From Georgenia faecalis (GTDB lineage: Bacteria > Actinomycetota > Actinomycetes > Actinomycetales > Actinomycetaceae), in the NCBI RefSeq assembly GCF_003710105.1, contig NZ_CP033325.1, positions 1,736,001 to 1,800,000 on the forward strand: a stretch of 64,000 nt of DNA. Direction: 5' to 3'. The position numbers were made by a program, and so were the translations under genes. Below are positions 53,127 to 62,465 of this stretch, piece by piece (the stretch's first letter is position 1; the number at the start of each line of letters is the position of its first letter). The notes below the pieces were generated by a model that was not told the DNA's origin, did no database searches, and saw only the letters and a list, made by a program, of their open reading frames with translations.

Positions 53127-53647
53127 ACACGACCCTGATCCTCGTCACCGTCCTCATCGTCGCCGTCGGCCTCGAACGGCTCGCCGAGCTCGTCGTCGCC
53201 AAGCGCAACGCCGCCTGGAGCTTCGCGCGCGGCGGCGTGGAGAGCGGCCAGGGCCACTACCCGGTCATGGTGGTCCTCCACACGGCCCTGCTCGTCGGCA
53301 TCCTCGTCGAGGTGTGGGTGGCGCGACCGCCGTTCCTGCCCGCGCTCGGCGTGGCGATGCTCGTCCTCGCGCTCGGGTCCCAGGTGCTGCGGTGGTGGTG
53401 CATCACCACCCTCGGGCCCCGGTGGAACACCCGGGTCATCGTCGTGCCCGGGCTCCCCCTGGTGAGCGCCGGGCCCTACCGCTGGCTCTCCCACCCCAAC
53501 TACGTCGCCGTCGTCGTCGAGGGCTTCGCGCTGCCCCTGGTCCACTCGGCCTGGCGCACCGCGCTGCTGTTCACCCTCGCCAACGCGGCGCTCCTCACGG
53601 TGCGGATCCGCACCGAGTCCGCGGCCCTGCGGGCGGCCACGGCATGA
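53123..53647 (+). CDS. Isoprenylcysteine carboxyl methyltransferase-like membrane protein (SrsB-like)
   Basis: 174 residues, four to five membrane segments. ICMT-family hallmarks: RLAELVVAKRNAAWSFARGG, WWCITTLGPRWNTRVIVVPG and GPYRWLSHPNYVAVVVEGFA (the RHPxY-type motif as SHPNY), with the AdoMet-binding end. In SrsB the enzyme O-methylates alkylresorcinol. Overlaps both neighbours by four bases (ATGA). Confidence 0.87.
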   Translation: MNTTLILVTVLIVAVGLERLAELVVAKRNAAWSFARGGVESGQGHYPVMVVLHTALLVGILVEVWVARPPFLPALGVAMLVLALGSQVLRWWCITTLGPRWNTRVIVVPGLPLVSAGPYRWLSHPNYVAVVVEGFALPLVHSAWRTALLFTLANAALLTVRIRTESAALRAATA

Positions 53648-54672
53648 GCGCGCCCGACCTCCTCGTCGCCGGCGGCGGTCCGGCGGGCCTGGCCACCGCG
53701 CTCTACGCCGCCCGCGCCGGCCTGGACGTCCTCGTCGTGGAGCCGCGGGTCGGCGTCATCGACAAGGCGTGCGGCGAGGGCGTCATGCCCGGCGGCCTCG
53801 CTCGGCTCGCCACCCTGGGCATCGACCCGCCCGGGCAGGACCTGCGGGGCATCCGGTACGTGGGCCGGGGCCGGGCCGCCGAGGCCCGGTTCCCCCGCCG
53901 GCCCGGGCGCGGGGTGCGGCGCACCACCCTCCACGGCCTGCTGCTCGAGGCCGCCCAGGACGCCGGGGTGCGCATCGAGCGGGGCCGGGTGGGCGAGGTG
54001 CGCCAGGAGCGCGGCGCCGTCGTCGCCGACGGCCGGGTGTCCGGCTACCTCGTCGCCGCCGACGGGCTCCACTCCCCCGTGCGGCGCGCCGTCGGGCTCG
54101 ACGTCCCCGAGCGCCACCCGCGCCGCTACGGGCTGCGCGCCCACGCGGCGCTGGCGCCGTGGACGGACCTCGTCGAGGTGCACTGGGGCCGGGAGGCCGA
54201 GGCGTACGTCACGCCCGTGGCGCCGGACCTCGTGGGGATCGCGATCCTCACCTCGGTGCGCCGGCCGTTCCCCGACCACCTGCGCGCCTTCCCCGCGTTG
54301 CGGGCGCGGCTGGGCGACGCCCCGCTCAGTGGCGTCCGCGGCGCCGGTCCCCTGCGCCAGCGGGCCTCCCGGCGCGTCCTCGGCCGCGTCCTGCTCGTCG
54401 GGGACGCCAGCGGGTACGTCGACGCCCTCACGGGCGAGGGGATCACGCTGGCGCTGGCGCAGGCGTCGGCGGCGGTCGAGGCCGTCGCTGCGGGGGCGCC
54501 GCAGACCTACGAGGCGCAGTGGCGGGCGGTGACGCGGCGGTACCGGCTCCTCACCCAGACGCTCGTCGGGGCCACCCGCTCCCCCGCGGTGCGGCGCTCG
54601 ATCGTGCCCGCCGCGGCGGCGCTGACGCCCGTCTTCACGGGCGCCGTGCACGAGCTGGCGCGGCCCGTCTAG
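53644..54672 (+). CDS. FAD-dependent monooxygenase (geranylgeranyl reductase-like, SrsC-like)
   Basis: 342 residues. FAD motifs: LLVAGGGPAGLATALYAARA (GxGxxG), DG motif LVAADGLHSPVRRAVGL, and GD motif VLLVGDASGYVDALTGEGIT. CGEGVMPGG resembles the PxxYxWxFP-lacking subgroup. Related SrsC hydroxylates phenolic lipids to hydroquinones; this enzyme could do the same to the polyketide made by the upstream PKS. Third gene of the operon. Confidence 0.87.
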   Translation: MSAPDLLVAGGGPAGLATALYAARAGLDVLVVEPRVGVIDKACGEGVMPGGLARLATLGIDPPGQDLRGIRYVGRGRAAEARFPRRPGRGVRRTTLHGLLLEAAQDAGVRIERGRVGEVRQERGAVVADGRVSGYLVAADGLHSPVRRAVGLDVPERHPRRYGLRAHAALAPWTDLVEVHWGREAEAYVTPVAPDLVGIAILTSVRRPFPDHLRAFPALRARLGDAPLSGVRGAGPLRQRASRRVLGRVLLVGDASGYVDALTGEGITLALAQASAAVEAVAAGAPQTYEAQWRAVTRRYRLLTQTLVGATRSPAVRRSIVPAAAALTPVFTGAVHELARPV

Positions 54673-55130
54673 CCGCCGGCGCGCCCGCGCGGCTCGTGGA
54701 GGGCCACGAGGGTGGCGAGCCGGCGCGCCTCGGCCACCCCGCGGGCGCCGTCGGCCGCCTGGACGCCCATGACCGCCAGGGTCTCGCCGTCGGCCAGGTC
54801 GAGCTGCGCCCAGGGCCGCCCGTCACCGAACCGGACGAGGACGATCTGGGCCCACTCGACGCGGCGGGTGAGCAGGAGGTTGCGCACGGTGATGCCCGCC
54901 GCGTCGGGCACCGCGGCGACCGAGAACTGCCGGTAGCAGAACCAGCAGATCGCCAGGGCGAGGGCGTAGGTCCCCACCACGTCGCCGGGGCCGAAGGTGA
55001 CGTTCTCGGACCGGGGCATGAGCACGGCGATGACGGTGGCGCCTGCGAGGGTGAGCGCGGCGAGGCCCGCGCTGATGGCGCGCGTCGCGCGGGGCCGGAA
55101 GGGCGCGAAGAGCTCCTCGCGCGCGGTCAT
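54669..55130 (-). CDS. PH-domain membrane protein
   Basis: 153 residues from [17 protein letters not shown]; the start overlaps the hisG stop (ATGA). Two membrane helices ([20 protein letters not shown] and [19 protein letters not shown]) precede a PH-like domain ([20 protein letters not shown] with [18 protein letters not shown]). This is the PH_6 class of bacterial membrane proteins of unknown role, found after hisG in many actinobacteria. It is convergent with the FAD monooxygenase gene. Confidence 0.85.
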   Translation of the reverse strand: MTAREELFAPFRPRATRAISAGLAALTLAGATVIAVLMPRSENVTFGPGDVVGTYALALAICWFCYRQFSVAAVPDAAGITVRNLLLTRRVEWAQIVLVRFGDGRPWAQLDLADGETLAVMGVQAADGARGVAEARRLATLVALHEPRGRAGG

Positions 55131-55972
55131 ATCCGGGAGGCGTGGATGGAGGTGACGATGATGGCGCGCGCGCCGACGTCGTACAGCTCGTCCATGACGC
55201 GGTTGGTGTCCGCGCGCAGCACCATGGACCGCACGGCGACCCACCGGCCGTCGTGCAGCGGGGAGATCGTCGGCGACTCGAGGCCCGGCGTGATGGCGAC
55301 GGCCTGCTCCACGTGCTCGACCGGCACGTCGTAGTCCATGAGGACGTAGCGCCGTGCGACGAGCACGCCCTGCAGCCGCCGGTCGAGGACCGCCAGCGCG
55401 GGGCTGACGTCGCGTCCGGCGGGCTGGATGAGGACGGCCTCGGAGCGCAGGATCGGCTCGCCGAACACCTCCAGGCCCGCGGCGCGCAGGGTCGTGCCGG
55501 TCTCGACGACGTCGGCGACGACGTCGGCGATGCCCAGCTGGACGGAGGACTCCACCGCGCCGTCGAGGTGGACCACCTCGGCGGAGATGCCGCGGTCGGC
55601 GAGGTAGCGGCCCACGAGCACGTCGTAGCTCGTCGCCACGCGCTTGCCGTTGACCTGCTCGAGGGAGCTCACCTCGCCCGCGGGGGCGGCGAACCGGAAC
55701 GTCGAGCGGGCGAAGCCGAGGGGGCGGTGCTCGACGGCGGCTACCCCCGAGTCGAGGAGGAGGTCACGCCCGGTGATGCCCACGTCGACCGTCCCCGAGC
55801 CGACGTACACGGCGATGTCCCGGGGGCGCAGGAAGAAGAACTCGACGTCGTTGGCCTCGTCGGGCACGACGAGCTCGCGGCCGTCGCGGCGCTGGCGGTA
55901 GCCGGCCTCCACGAGCATCTGGGACGCGGGCTCGGACAGGGACCCCTTGTTGGGGACGGCGATGCGGAACAC
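55127..55972 (-). CDS. hisG: ATP phosphoribosyltransferase (long form)
   Basis: 281 residues from GTG ([18 protein letters not shown]). Catalytic part: [39 protein letters not shown] and [20 protein letters not shown] (PRPP-binding). The C-terminal domain ([37 protein letters not shown]) is the histidine-binding regulatory domain of HisG-L. It commits ATP and PRPP to histidine synthesis and is inhibited by histidine. hisE lies 20 bases upstream. Confidence 0.95.
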   Translation of the reverse strand: MFRIAVPNKGSLSEPASQMLVEAGYRQRRDGRELVVPDEANDVEFFFLRPRDIAVYVGSGTVDVGITGRDLLLDSGVAAVEHRPLGFARSTFRFAAPAGEVSSLEQVNGKRVATSYDVLVGRYLADRGISAEVVHLDGAVESSVQLGIADVVADVVETGTTLRAAGLEVFGEPILRSEAVLIQPAGRDVSPALAVLDRRLQGVLVARRYVLMDYDVPVEHVEQAVAITPGLESPTISPLHDGRWVAVRSMVLRADTNRVMDELYDVGARAIIVTSIHASRI

Positions 55973-55992
55973 GGTGGTCTCTCGTCGGCGGG

Positions 55993-56256
55993 TCACAGGT
56001 AGCGGTAGACGTCCTCGAGGCGCAGGCCCCGGGCGATCATCATGACCTGGAGGTGGTAGAGGAGCTGGGAGATCTCCTCCGCGGCGGCCTCGTCGCTCTC
56101 GTGCTCGGCCGCCATCCACACCTCGGCCGCCTCCTCGACGATCTTCTTGCCGATGGCGTGGATGCCGGCGTCGAGCTCCGCCACGGTTCCGGACCCGGCG
56201 GGCCGGGTCTCGGCCTTGTGCGCGAGCTCGGCGAACAGGTCGTCGAAGGTCTTCAC
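55993..56256 (-). CDS. hisE: Phosphoribosyl-ATP pyrophosphatase
   Basis: 87 residues from GTG ([16 protein letters not shown]), the usual length. The MazG-like helical motif with metal-binding acids is intact: [19 protein letters not shown] and [20 protein letters not shown]. It hydrolyses phosphoribosyl-ATP, the second step of histidine biosynthesis. The GTG is seven bases after TACCCT on the minus strand. Forms a unit with hisG and the PH-domain gene. Confidence 0.95.
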   Translation of the reverse strand: MKTFDDLFAELAHKAETRPAGSGTVAELDAGIHAIGKKIVEEAAEVWMAAEHESDEAAAEEISQLLYHLQVMMIARGLRLEDVYRYL

Positions 56257-56308
56257 GCCTGCCAGGGTAGTTGGTCCGCCCGGGCCGGTGCGTCGCCCGC
56301 CCACGCGC

Positions 56309-57334
56309 CTACCCGCCGAGGCCGACGAGGGCGTCCTCGACGGCGACCGGGCCCGCGAGCAGGCCCTGCGCCTCGAGGAACGCCACCATGCGCTCCCACC
56401 GGGCCGGGTCGCTCGCCCCCGGGGCCACGCCGTCCGCCTGGTACAGCTCCGTCGTCGCCTCGAGGGTGGCCAGGGCCGCGGCGCGCTGCTCGGCGCCCGC
56501 GAGGCCCGGGACGTGCTCGGCGGCGACGGCCACGGCCGCCTCGGGGTCCGCGACGACGTCGGCGACGCCCCGCAGGGTCGCCTCGACGACGGCGGCGACG
56601 GCGTCGCGGTCGGCGGCGAGGGTGTCCTCCCGGGCCCCGATGCCGATGCCGACGAGCGGGACGTCCTCGGGCAGCGGGATCGCGCGGACGTCGATGCCCG
56701 CCCGGGCGAACTGGACGGCGTCGTTGTTCGCGAAGCCCATGACGGCGTCGACGTGCCCGGCGGCCAGGGCGGCCTGCTGGGTGTAGCCGATGTGCGCGAC
56801 GTCGACGTCGGCGGTGGACAGGCCCGCGCCGTCGAGCACGGCGAGCAGCCCGAAGTAGGTCTCGCCGAACGGCCCGGGCACGCCGACCCGCCGTCCGGCG
56901 AGGTCGGCCGCCGTCTCGATGTCGGAGCCGGCGGGCACGAGCAGGACCACCGGGTAGCGCTGGTAGAGCGTGGCGACGCCGACGACGGGGACGCCCTCGG
57001 CGCGGGCCTGGACCATCTCGTCGCCCCCGGCGACGACGAGCTGCTCCTCCCCCGCCGCCAGCGCCCCGAAGAGCGACTCCGACGCCCCGTGGTGGCGCAG
57101 GGTGACGTCGACTCCGGCGTCGGCGTAGTAGCCGGCCTCCAGGGCGACGTAGAACGGCGCGAACTGGACGTCCGGGGTGTAGGTGAGCCCGATGGTGACG
57201 TCGGGAGCGTCCGACGGCGCCGACGGCGCGGCCGGCGCGGGCTGCTCCGCGCAGCCGGTGAGGGCGAGGAGGGCGAGGAGGGCGGCGGTCAGGGCGCGTG
57301 CGGCGGGACGCCGGCGCTCGCGGGGAGTGCTCAT
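56309..57334 (-). CDS. ribY: RibY-like flavin/precursor-binding lipoprotein (THI5/NMT1 fold)
   Basis: 341 residues. Signal peptide with lipobox LTGC (Cys28). The SBP fold of the NMT1/THI5 family shows in [59 protein letters not shown] and [18 protein letters not shown]. Homologues bind pyrimidines or flavins. Because the operon begins with an FMN riboswitch, a riboflavin-type substrate (RibXY system) is more likely than thiamine precursors. Its ATG overlaps the permease stop. Confidence 0.82.
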   Translation of the reverse strand: MSTPRERRRPAARALTAALLALLALTGCAEQPAPAAPSAPSDAPDVTIGLTYTPDVQFAPFYVALEAGYYADAGVDVTLRHHGASESLFGALAAGEEQLVVAGGDEMVQARAEGVPVVGVATLYQRYPVVLLVPAGSDIETAADLAGRRVGVPGPFGETYFGLLAVLDGAGLSTADVDVAHIGYTQQAALAAGHVDAVMGFANNDAVQFARAGIDVRAIPLPEDVPLVGIGIGAREDTLAADRDAVAAVVEATLRGVADVVADPEAAVAVAAEHVPGLAGAEQRAAALATLEATTELYQADGVAPGASDPARWERMVAFLEAQGLLAGPVAVEDALVGLGG

Positions 57335-58185
57335 CTGCGGGGTCCTTCGAGGGGGGTCTCGCTCCCGGCGCGCTCGACGCCGCGGAGCACGGTGTACATG
57401 GCCACGGCGAGGGCGGCGAGGACCGCGAGCGTGGCGAACAGGCCGGTGGTGTCGGCGGAGTCGCTCTGGACGGCGAGGACGAGGCCCAGGCCCTGGCCGC
57501 CCATGACGAGCTCGCCGACCACGGCGCCCGTGATGGACAGCGTGAAGCCGTTGCGCAGGCCGGTGAGCAGGCTGGGCATGGCGAGCGGGACCTCGATGTG
57601 GCGGAGCATCGCCAGGCCGGCCGCGCCGTCCATCCGCGCGGCGTCGACGATCTCGGGGTCGAGGGTGCGCAGGCCGAGGACCGTGGCGAGGAGGATGGGG
57701 AAGAAGACGAGGAGGGCGCACAGCAGGACGACGGGCAGCAGCCCGTAGCCCACCCAGATGACGAGGAGCGGGGCGACGGCCACCGCGGGCAGCGCCTGGG
57801 AGGCCGCGATGTAGGGCTGCAGCGCCGCGGCCGCCCACCGGTTGCGGGCGACGAGGTAGCCGAGCGGCAGCGCGACGAGCGTGCCGAGCAGGCTGCCCAG
57901 GAGCGCCTCGAGCGCGGTGACGGCGGTGTAGCCCAGCAGCCCGCCCTCTCGCAGCTCGAGCCACAGCCGCGCGAGCACGGCGGTGGGCGCGGGGAGGAAG
58001 AACGCCGGGACCAGCCCGGTGCGCGCGACGACCTCCCACACCGCCAGGACGGCGGCACCGAGGAGCACGGGCGAGGCGAGGACCAGCCGGTGCGTCCGCC
58101 GCCGGCGCGCGAGCGTGCGGGCGAGGGAGTCCGCGCGTGGGCGGCCCTCGGGCGCTCGCGGCCCGTCGGCGCGCTGTGCCGGCAT
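57331..58185 (-). CDS. ribX: RibX-like ABC permease of the flavin transporter
   Basis: 284 residues, six membrane helices. The binding-protein-dependent permease motif EAA is DAARMDGAAGLAMLRHIEVP; other family features are YIAASQALPAVAVAPLLVIW, PILLATVLGLRTLDPEI and ITGAVVGELVMGGQGLGLVL. It forms the channel of an importer with the downstream binding protein. No ATPase gene follows, so the energy subunit must be encoded elsewhere or shared. Located 81 bases downstream of an FMN riboswitch, which predicts repression when FMN is plentiful. Confidence 0.85.
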   Translation of the reverse strand: MPAQRADGPRAPEGRPRADSLARTLARRRRTHRLVLASPVLLGAAVLAVWEVVARTGLVPAFFLPAPTAVLARLWLELREGGLLGYTAVTALEALLGSLLGTLVALPLGYLVARNRWAAAALQPYIAASQALPAVAVAPLLVIWVGYGLLPVVLLCALLVFFPILLATVLGLRTLDPEIVDAARMDGAAGLAMLRHIEVPLAMPSLLTGLRNGFTLSITGAVVGELVMGGQGLGLVLAVQSDSADTTGLFATLAVLAALAVAMYTVLRGVERAGSETPLEGPRR

Positions 58186-58265
58186 GTCACTCCTCCCCGG
58201 TCGGCCGTGACCGGGGCGGACGGGCGCGCGGTCGCGCCCGCGGACGGCGCGCGGGTGCGCACCGT

Positions 58266-58397
58266 CCCGTGCTTCCTCCCATCCGGACTTTCACCGTCGG
58301 TCCTGGAGTTCCACCAGGTCAACCGGCGCCGGTGTGGCTGGCGTCGGGTCGCGGACTGTCACCGCCGGTTCGGACTCTCACCGACCCCGGAGCACGT
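58266..58397 (-). ncRNA. FMN riboswitch (RFN element)
   Basis: On the minus strand the conserved RFN blocks appear in order: GTGCTCCGGGGTCGGTGAGAG, shortened here to its core GGTCGGTGAGAGTCC; ACCGGCGGTGACAGTCCGCG; GACCTGGTGGAACTCCAGG (variable stem); ACCGACGGTGAAAGTCCGGA; and TGGGAGGAAGCAC, which closes P1 with GTGCTCC. These are the diagnostic segments of the flavin mononucleotide aptamer. It precedes the RibX permease gene, so FMN binding should reduce expression of the flavin transporter. Confidence 0.93.
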
Positions 58398-58444
58398 TGT
58401 TGCAAGGTCCATGGTGCCACACCGCCGCGGGCCCTCGGCGAGGG

Positions 58445-59110
58445 TCAGTGCCGGTGGGCGCCCTGCGCCAGCGACCGCAGGGCGTCGACCTCCGCGGCGG
58501 CGTCCTGCGCGGAGTACACCGCGGACCCGGCGACGAAGACGTTGGCCCCGGCGTCGGCCGCGCGCTCGATCGTCGCGCGGGAGATGCCGCCGTCGACCTG
58601 GACCCAGACGTCGGCGTCGGTGCGGGCGATGGCCTCCCGCAGGCGGGTGATCTTGGGCAGGGTGCCGTCGAGGAACGACTGCCCGCCGAAGCCGGGCTCG
58701 ACGGTCATGACGAGGATCATGTCGAACTCGCCGAGCAGGTCGAGGTAGGGCTCCACGGGGGTCGCCGGCCGCAGGGCCAGGCCGGCGCGGGCGCCGGCCG
58801 AGCGCAGCTCGCGGGCCAGGCGCACGGGCGCCGTGGCGGCCTCGGCGTGGAAGGTGACCGACGCGCAGCCCGCCTCGGCGTAGGCCGGCGCCCAGCGGTC
58901 CGGCTCGGCGATCATGAGGTGGGCGTCCACCGGCACGGGGCTGGCCGCGACGATCCGCTCGACGACGGGCAGCCCCAGGGTGAGGTTGGGCACGAAGTGG
59001 TTGTCCATGACGTCGACGTGCGCGAAGTCCGCGCCGGCGATCTTCGCGAGCTCTCCCCGCAGGTCCGCGAAGTCGCAGCTGAGGATGCTCGGGGAGATGA
59101 CGATGGCCAT
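58445..59110 (-). CDS. rpe: Ribulose-phosphate 3-epimerase
   Basis: 221 residues. TIM-barrel catalytic features: [37 protein letters not shown] (metal His and Asp), [34 protein letters not shown] and [20 protein letters not shown]. Interconverts ribulose- and xylulose-5-phosphate in the pentose phosphate pathway. The ATG is seven bases after TAGGCT on the minus strand. Follows rsmB on the same strand; fmt-rsmB-rpe is a conserved actinobacterial order. Confidence 0.96.
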   Translation of the reverse strand: MAIVISPSILSCDFADLRGELAKIAGADFAHVDVMDNHFVPNLTLGLPVVERIVAASPVPVDAHLMIAEPDRWAPAYAEAGCASVTFHAEAATAPVRLARELRSAGARAGLALRPATPVEPYLDLLGEFDMILVMTVEPGFGGQSFLDGTLPKITRLREAIARTDADVWVQVDGGISRATIERAADAGANVFVAGSAVYSAQDAAAEVDALRSLAQGAHRH

Positions 59111-59139
59111 GTCCCCGAGCCTATCCGCCGGTGCGTGCC

Positions 59140-60747
59140 TCAGCGCTTGCGCAGCAGCGCGAGGAACATCGCGTCGGTGCCGTGCAGGTGCGGCCAGAGC
59201 TGGACCATGGGACCGGACAGGCCGGGGACCTCCTCGCGGGCCACCTCCTGGAGGACGGCGACGGCGTCGAGCAGCTCGACGTCGTCGCGGCGGCGCAGGA
59301 CGTCCTGGACGACCAGCGTGGTCTCCGCCGGGTGCGGGGAGCACGTGACGTAGGCGACCACTCCCCCGCTCCGGGTGGCGTCGACCGCGGCCGCGAGGAG
59401 CGCGCGCTGGAGGGTGCCGAGCGCAGCCAGGTCGCCGGGCTGGCGCCGCCAGCGCGCCTCGGGGCGGCGGCGCAGGGCGCCGAGGCCGGTGCACGGCGCG
59501 TCGACGAGGACCCGGTCGTACCGGCCGGGCTCGGTCTCGCCGATCTCCCGGCCGTCGCCGGTGCGCACGTCGACGACGTCGCGCGGGAGGGCGGCCACCG
59601 ACTGGCGGACGAGCCGCGCGCGGTGGGGGGCCACCTCGTTGGCGACCAGGGTGGCGCCACGCTCGGCGGCGAGGGCGCCGAGGAGCGCGGCCTTGCCGCC
59701 GGGTCCGGCGCAGAGGTCGAGCCACCGGCCGTCGGCGGGGTCGGCGCCGTCGGGCAGGACCGGGGCGGCCGCGAGGGCCAGGGCGACGAGCTGGCTGCCC
59801 TCGTCCTGCACACCGGCGCGGGCGTGGCGCACCGCGGGCAGGGAGCCGGGGTCGCCCCCGGGCAGGACCAGTGCGGTGGGGGCCCAGCGCCCGGGGACGG
59901 GCTCCGCGCCCAGGGAACGGGCCTCGGCCGCGAGCTCGGCCGGCGTCACCAGCCCGGGACGGGCGACGAGGGTGACGTCCGGGTTGGCGTTGTCGGCGCG
60001 CAGGAGGTCGGCGAGCTCGCTCGCGGGCCGGCCCATCCCCAGGAGCGCCCCGCGCAGCGCGCGGGTGATCCAGGCGGGGTGGGACTCGAGGACCGAGAGC
60101 CGGGCGACCTCGTCGGTGCCGGCCGGGTCGGCCGCGTCGGCGATCTCGGTGAGCCACGCCTCGGGCTCCTTGGCGGCGACCGCGCGCAGCACGGCGTTGA
60201 CGAACGCGCTGGCGCCGGTGCCGATCCGGTCGCGGGTGAGGCTCACCGTCTCGGAGACCGCCGCGTGCGAGGGGACGCGCATGGCGAGGAGCTGGTGGGT
60301 GCCGAGGCGGAGGACGTCGAGGACCGGCGGGTCGAGCTCGGCCAGGGGGCGGCCGCGGGTGCACCGCTCGAGGACGGCGTCGTACCGGCCGCGACCGCGC
60401 AGGGTGCCGTAGGTGAGCTCGGTGGCGAAGGCGGCGTCGCGCCCGTCCAGGCCGCGCTCGCGGAGCAGGCCGGGCAGGACGAGGTTGGCGTAGGCGTCGG
60501 AGGCGTCCACCTGGCGCAGGACGTCGAAGGCGACGCCGCGCGCCGGGTCGCCGCTGGTGCGCCGGGGCCGCCAGCCGGGCGGGCGCCCGGACGCGGGGGC
60601 GGCGGACCGGGGCGCGCCGCCGGAGCGCGGGGTGCCGCCGGAGCCCGGGGCGCCGCCGGAGCGGCCACTACCGGACCGCGGGGCGCCGGAGCCGCCGCGG
60701 CCGTCGGGCTGGCGGCCGTCGGGACGGCGGCGTGCGTCCTCGCTCAT
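59140..60747 (-). CDS. rsmB: 16S rRNA (cytosine-967-C5) methyltransferase RsmB
   Basis: 535 residues. The first 65 or so are a Gly/Arg/Ser/Pro-rich arm ([17 protein letters not shown]), then a NusB-like RNA-binding domain ([20 protein letters not shown]), and a C-terminal m5C methyltransferase domain. Motif I reads [20 protein letters not shown]; the releasing Cys is in [20 protein letters not shown], and the catalytic Cys in [15 protein letters not shown]. Methylates C967 of 16S rRNA. Its start overlaps the fmt stop (ATGA). Confidence 0.94.
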   Translation of the reverse strand: MSEDARRRPDGRQPDGRGGSGAPRSGSGRSGGAPGSGGTPRSGGAPRSAAPASGRPPGWRPRRTSGDPARGVAFDVLRQVDASDAYANLVLPGLLRERGLDGRDAAFATELTYGTLRGRGRYDAVLERCTRGRPLAELDPPVLDVLRLGTHQLLAMRVPSHAAVSETVSLTRDRIGTGASAFVNAVLRAVAAKEPEAWLTEIADAADPAGTDEVARLSVLESHPAWITRALRGALLGMGRPASELADLLRADNANPDVTLVARPGLVTPAELAAEARSLGAEPVPGRWAPTALVLPGGDPGSLPAVRHARAGVQDEGSQLVALALAAAPVLPDGADPADGRWLDLCAGPGGKAALLGALAAERGATLVANEVAPHRARLVRQSVAALPRDVVDVRTGDGREIGETEPGRYDRVLVDAPCTGLGALRRRPEARWRRQPGDLAALGTLQRALLAAAVDATRSGGVVAYVTCSPHPAETTLVVQDVLRRRDDVELLDAVAVLQEVAREEVPGLSGPMVQLWPHLHGTDAMFLALLRKR

Positions 60748-61682
60748 GCGCCCTCCCCCAGTCGGGCGCCGGCATCGAGGCGGGCGCCGCGCGCCCAGGC
60801 GTCGGCGTCCATCCAGCCACGCCCGGCGGGCGCGAGCCGGCCGAGGGCGACGGCGCCCGAGCCGGTGCCCACGAGCACCTCACGCTTGCCGGCGAGCACC
60901 TGGCCCGGCGCCAGGTCCGGGGCGTCGTCGCGCGGGGTGACGGGGCCGAGCTTGAGGCGGGAGCCGTCGGGCGCCGTCGTCCACGCCCCCGGGGCGGGGG
61001 TGCACCCGCGGACGAGGCGGTCCACGGCGAGCGCCGGGGCGTCCCAGCGCACGCGGGCGTCGGCGACCTCGAGCCGCGGGGCGTGGCTCACGCCGTCGGC
61101 GGGCTGGGGCACGGGCCGCAGGTCGCCCGCCTCGAGGGCGTCCAGGGTGCGCACGAGCAGCCCGGCGCCAGCGTGCGCCAGGCGGCCCAGGAGGTCCCCG
61201 GCGGTGTCGGTGGGGCGGATCGGCTCGGTGAGCGTGCCGAGGACGGGGCCCGTGTCGAGGCCCTCCTCGAGGAGGAACGTCGTGGCGCCCGTGAGGTCGT
61301 CCCCCGCGATGATCGCGCGCTGCACCGGCGCCGCGCCGCGCCAGGCGGGCAGGAGCGAGAAGTGCAGGTTGACCCAGCCCAGCGGCGGCGCGGCGAGCAG
61401 GGCCGGGGGCACGAGGGCGCCATAGGCGACGACCGGGGCGGCGTCGACGCCGAGCGCGGCGATGGCCGCCTGCGTCTCGGGGTCGCGCAGTGTCGACGGG
61501 GTGAGCACCTCGATGCCCCGCTCCCGGGCGAGCGCCGCCACGGGGCTCGCCGCCTCCCGCCGGCCGCGGCCGCGCGGGGCGTCGGGGCGGGTGAGGACGG
61601 CCGCGACGTCGTGGTCGGAGTCGAGCAGGGCGAGCAGCGAGGGGAGGGCCACCTCGGGGGTGCCGGCGAAGAGGAGGCGCAT
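60744..61682 (-). CDS. fmt: Methionyl-tRNA formyltransferase
   Basis: 312 residues. Catalytic Asn/His/Asp are present in [20 protein letters not shown] and [18 protein letters not shown]; the SLLP loop binds 10-formyl-THF. The C-terminal OB-like domain is complete. Formylates initiator Met-tRNA. The start ATG gives [20 protein letters not shown], the normal N-terminus. In one unit with rsmB and probably rpe. Confidence 0.96.
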   Translation of the reverse strand: MRLLFAGTPEVALPSLLALLDSDHDVAAVLTRPDAPRGRGRREAASPVAALARERGIEVLTPSTLRDPETQAAIAALGVDAAPVVAYGALVPPALLAAPPLGWVNLHFSLLPAWRGAAPVQRAIIAGDDLTGATTFLLEEGLDTGPVLGTLTEPIRPTDTAGDLLGRLAHAGAGLLVRTLDALEAGDLRPVPQPADGVSHAPRLEVADARVRWDAPALAVDRLVRGCTPAPGAWTTAPDGSRLKLGPVTPRDDAPDLAPGQVLAGKREVLVGTGSGAVALGRLAPAGRGWMDADAWARGARLDAGARLGEGA

Positions 61683-61725
61683 GATGCCCCAGTCTAGGCG
61701 GGCGCCCGGCGCCGCCGGCCGGCGG

Positions 61726-62445
61726 TCAGTCCCCCGTGAGGCCGAGCCGGGCGAGATCGGCGCGCAGGCCGGCGGCGTCGACGAAGCGGACGGCGCGGAG
61801 CCCGGCGGCGGCCGCGGCGTCGACGTTGACGGGCGAGTCGTCGACGAACACGGTGGCGGCCGGGGTGAGGCCGAACCGCTCGACGAGGAGGGCGAAGATC
61901 GCGGGGTCGGGCTTGGCCACGCCCTCCACGCCGGAGACCACGACCCCCTCGAGCCGGTCGATGACCGGGGCGGAGCGGGCCGCGTGCTCGAAGGTCTCGG
62001 CCGACCAGTTGGTGAGGCCGAGCACCCGGAGCCCACGGGCGAGGAGCGCGTCGACGATCTCGGTCGTCCCCTCGATCGGCCCGGTGAGGCTGAGCGGGAA
62101 GTGGGCGACGTACTCGTCGAACGTCGCCACCCGGTGCGGGTGGGACCGGGCGAGCACCTCGCGTGCCTCGGCCATCGTCCGGCCGGCGTCCTGGGCGTGG
62201 TTGAACGTCGTCCAGTCGATCTCCGCGCTGAACTCGGCGAACTCCTCGGCGGTGACGGCGTGGGCGACGGCGCGGAACGGGTCCCAGCCCACGAGGACCT
62301 GGCCGAGGTCGAAGACGACGGTGTCCACCGCGGCGACGGCACCTGCGGCGGTCGGGGCCTCGCGGCCGGCGGTCGGGGCCTCGCCGCCGGGGGCCGGGGT
62401 CTCGCCGCCGGGGGCCGGGGCGCGGGAGGAGGAGGGCTGCGGCAT
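61726..62445 (-). CDS. HAD-IA phosphatase (YihX-like) with N-terminal 7-aa repeats
   Basis: 239 residues. HAD motifs: nucleophile in [13 protein letters not shown] (DLGQV variant lacks the second acidic residue, as in YihX), motif [14 protein letters not shown], Lys in [10 protein letters not shown] and metal site [13 protein letters not shown]. Likely a sugar-phosphate or nucleotide phosphatase. Residues about 11-35 are an imperfect 7-residue repeat ([21 protein letters not shown]) absent from relatives. The ATG is seven bases after TAGGGT; a shorter start near VDTVVFDLG cannot be excluded. Confidence 0.85.
   Translation of the reverse strand: MPQPSSSRAPAPGGETPAPGGEAPTAGREAPTAAGAVAAVDTVVFDLGQVLVGWDPFRAVAHAVTAEEFAEFSAEIDWTTFNHAQDAGRTMAEAREVLARSHPHRVATFDEYVAHFPLSLTGPIEGTTEIVDALLARGLRVLGLTNWSAETFEHAARSAPVIDRLEGVVVSGVEGVAKPDPAIFALLVERFGLTPAATVFVDDSPVNVDAAAAAGLRAVRFVDAAGLRADLARLGLTGD
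62341..62415. repeat. 21-bp tandem repeat inside the HAD gene
   Basis: About three and a half copies of a 21-base unit (coding APGGEAP-like heptapeptides on the minus strand), with a few substitutions between copies. The repeat keeps the reading frame, so copy changes would only alter the N-terminal arm. Confidence 0.65.
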
Positions 62446-62465
62446 GGCCCCCACCCTAGGAGCGC

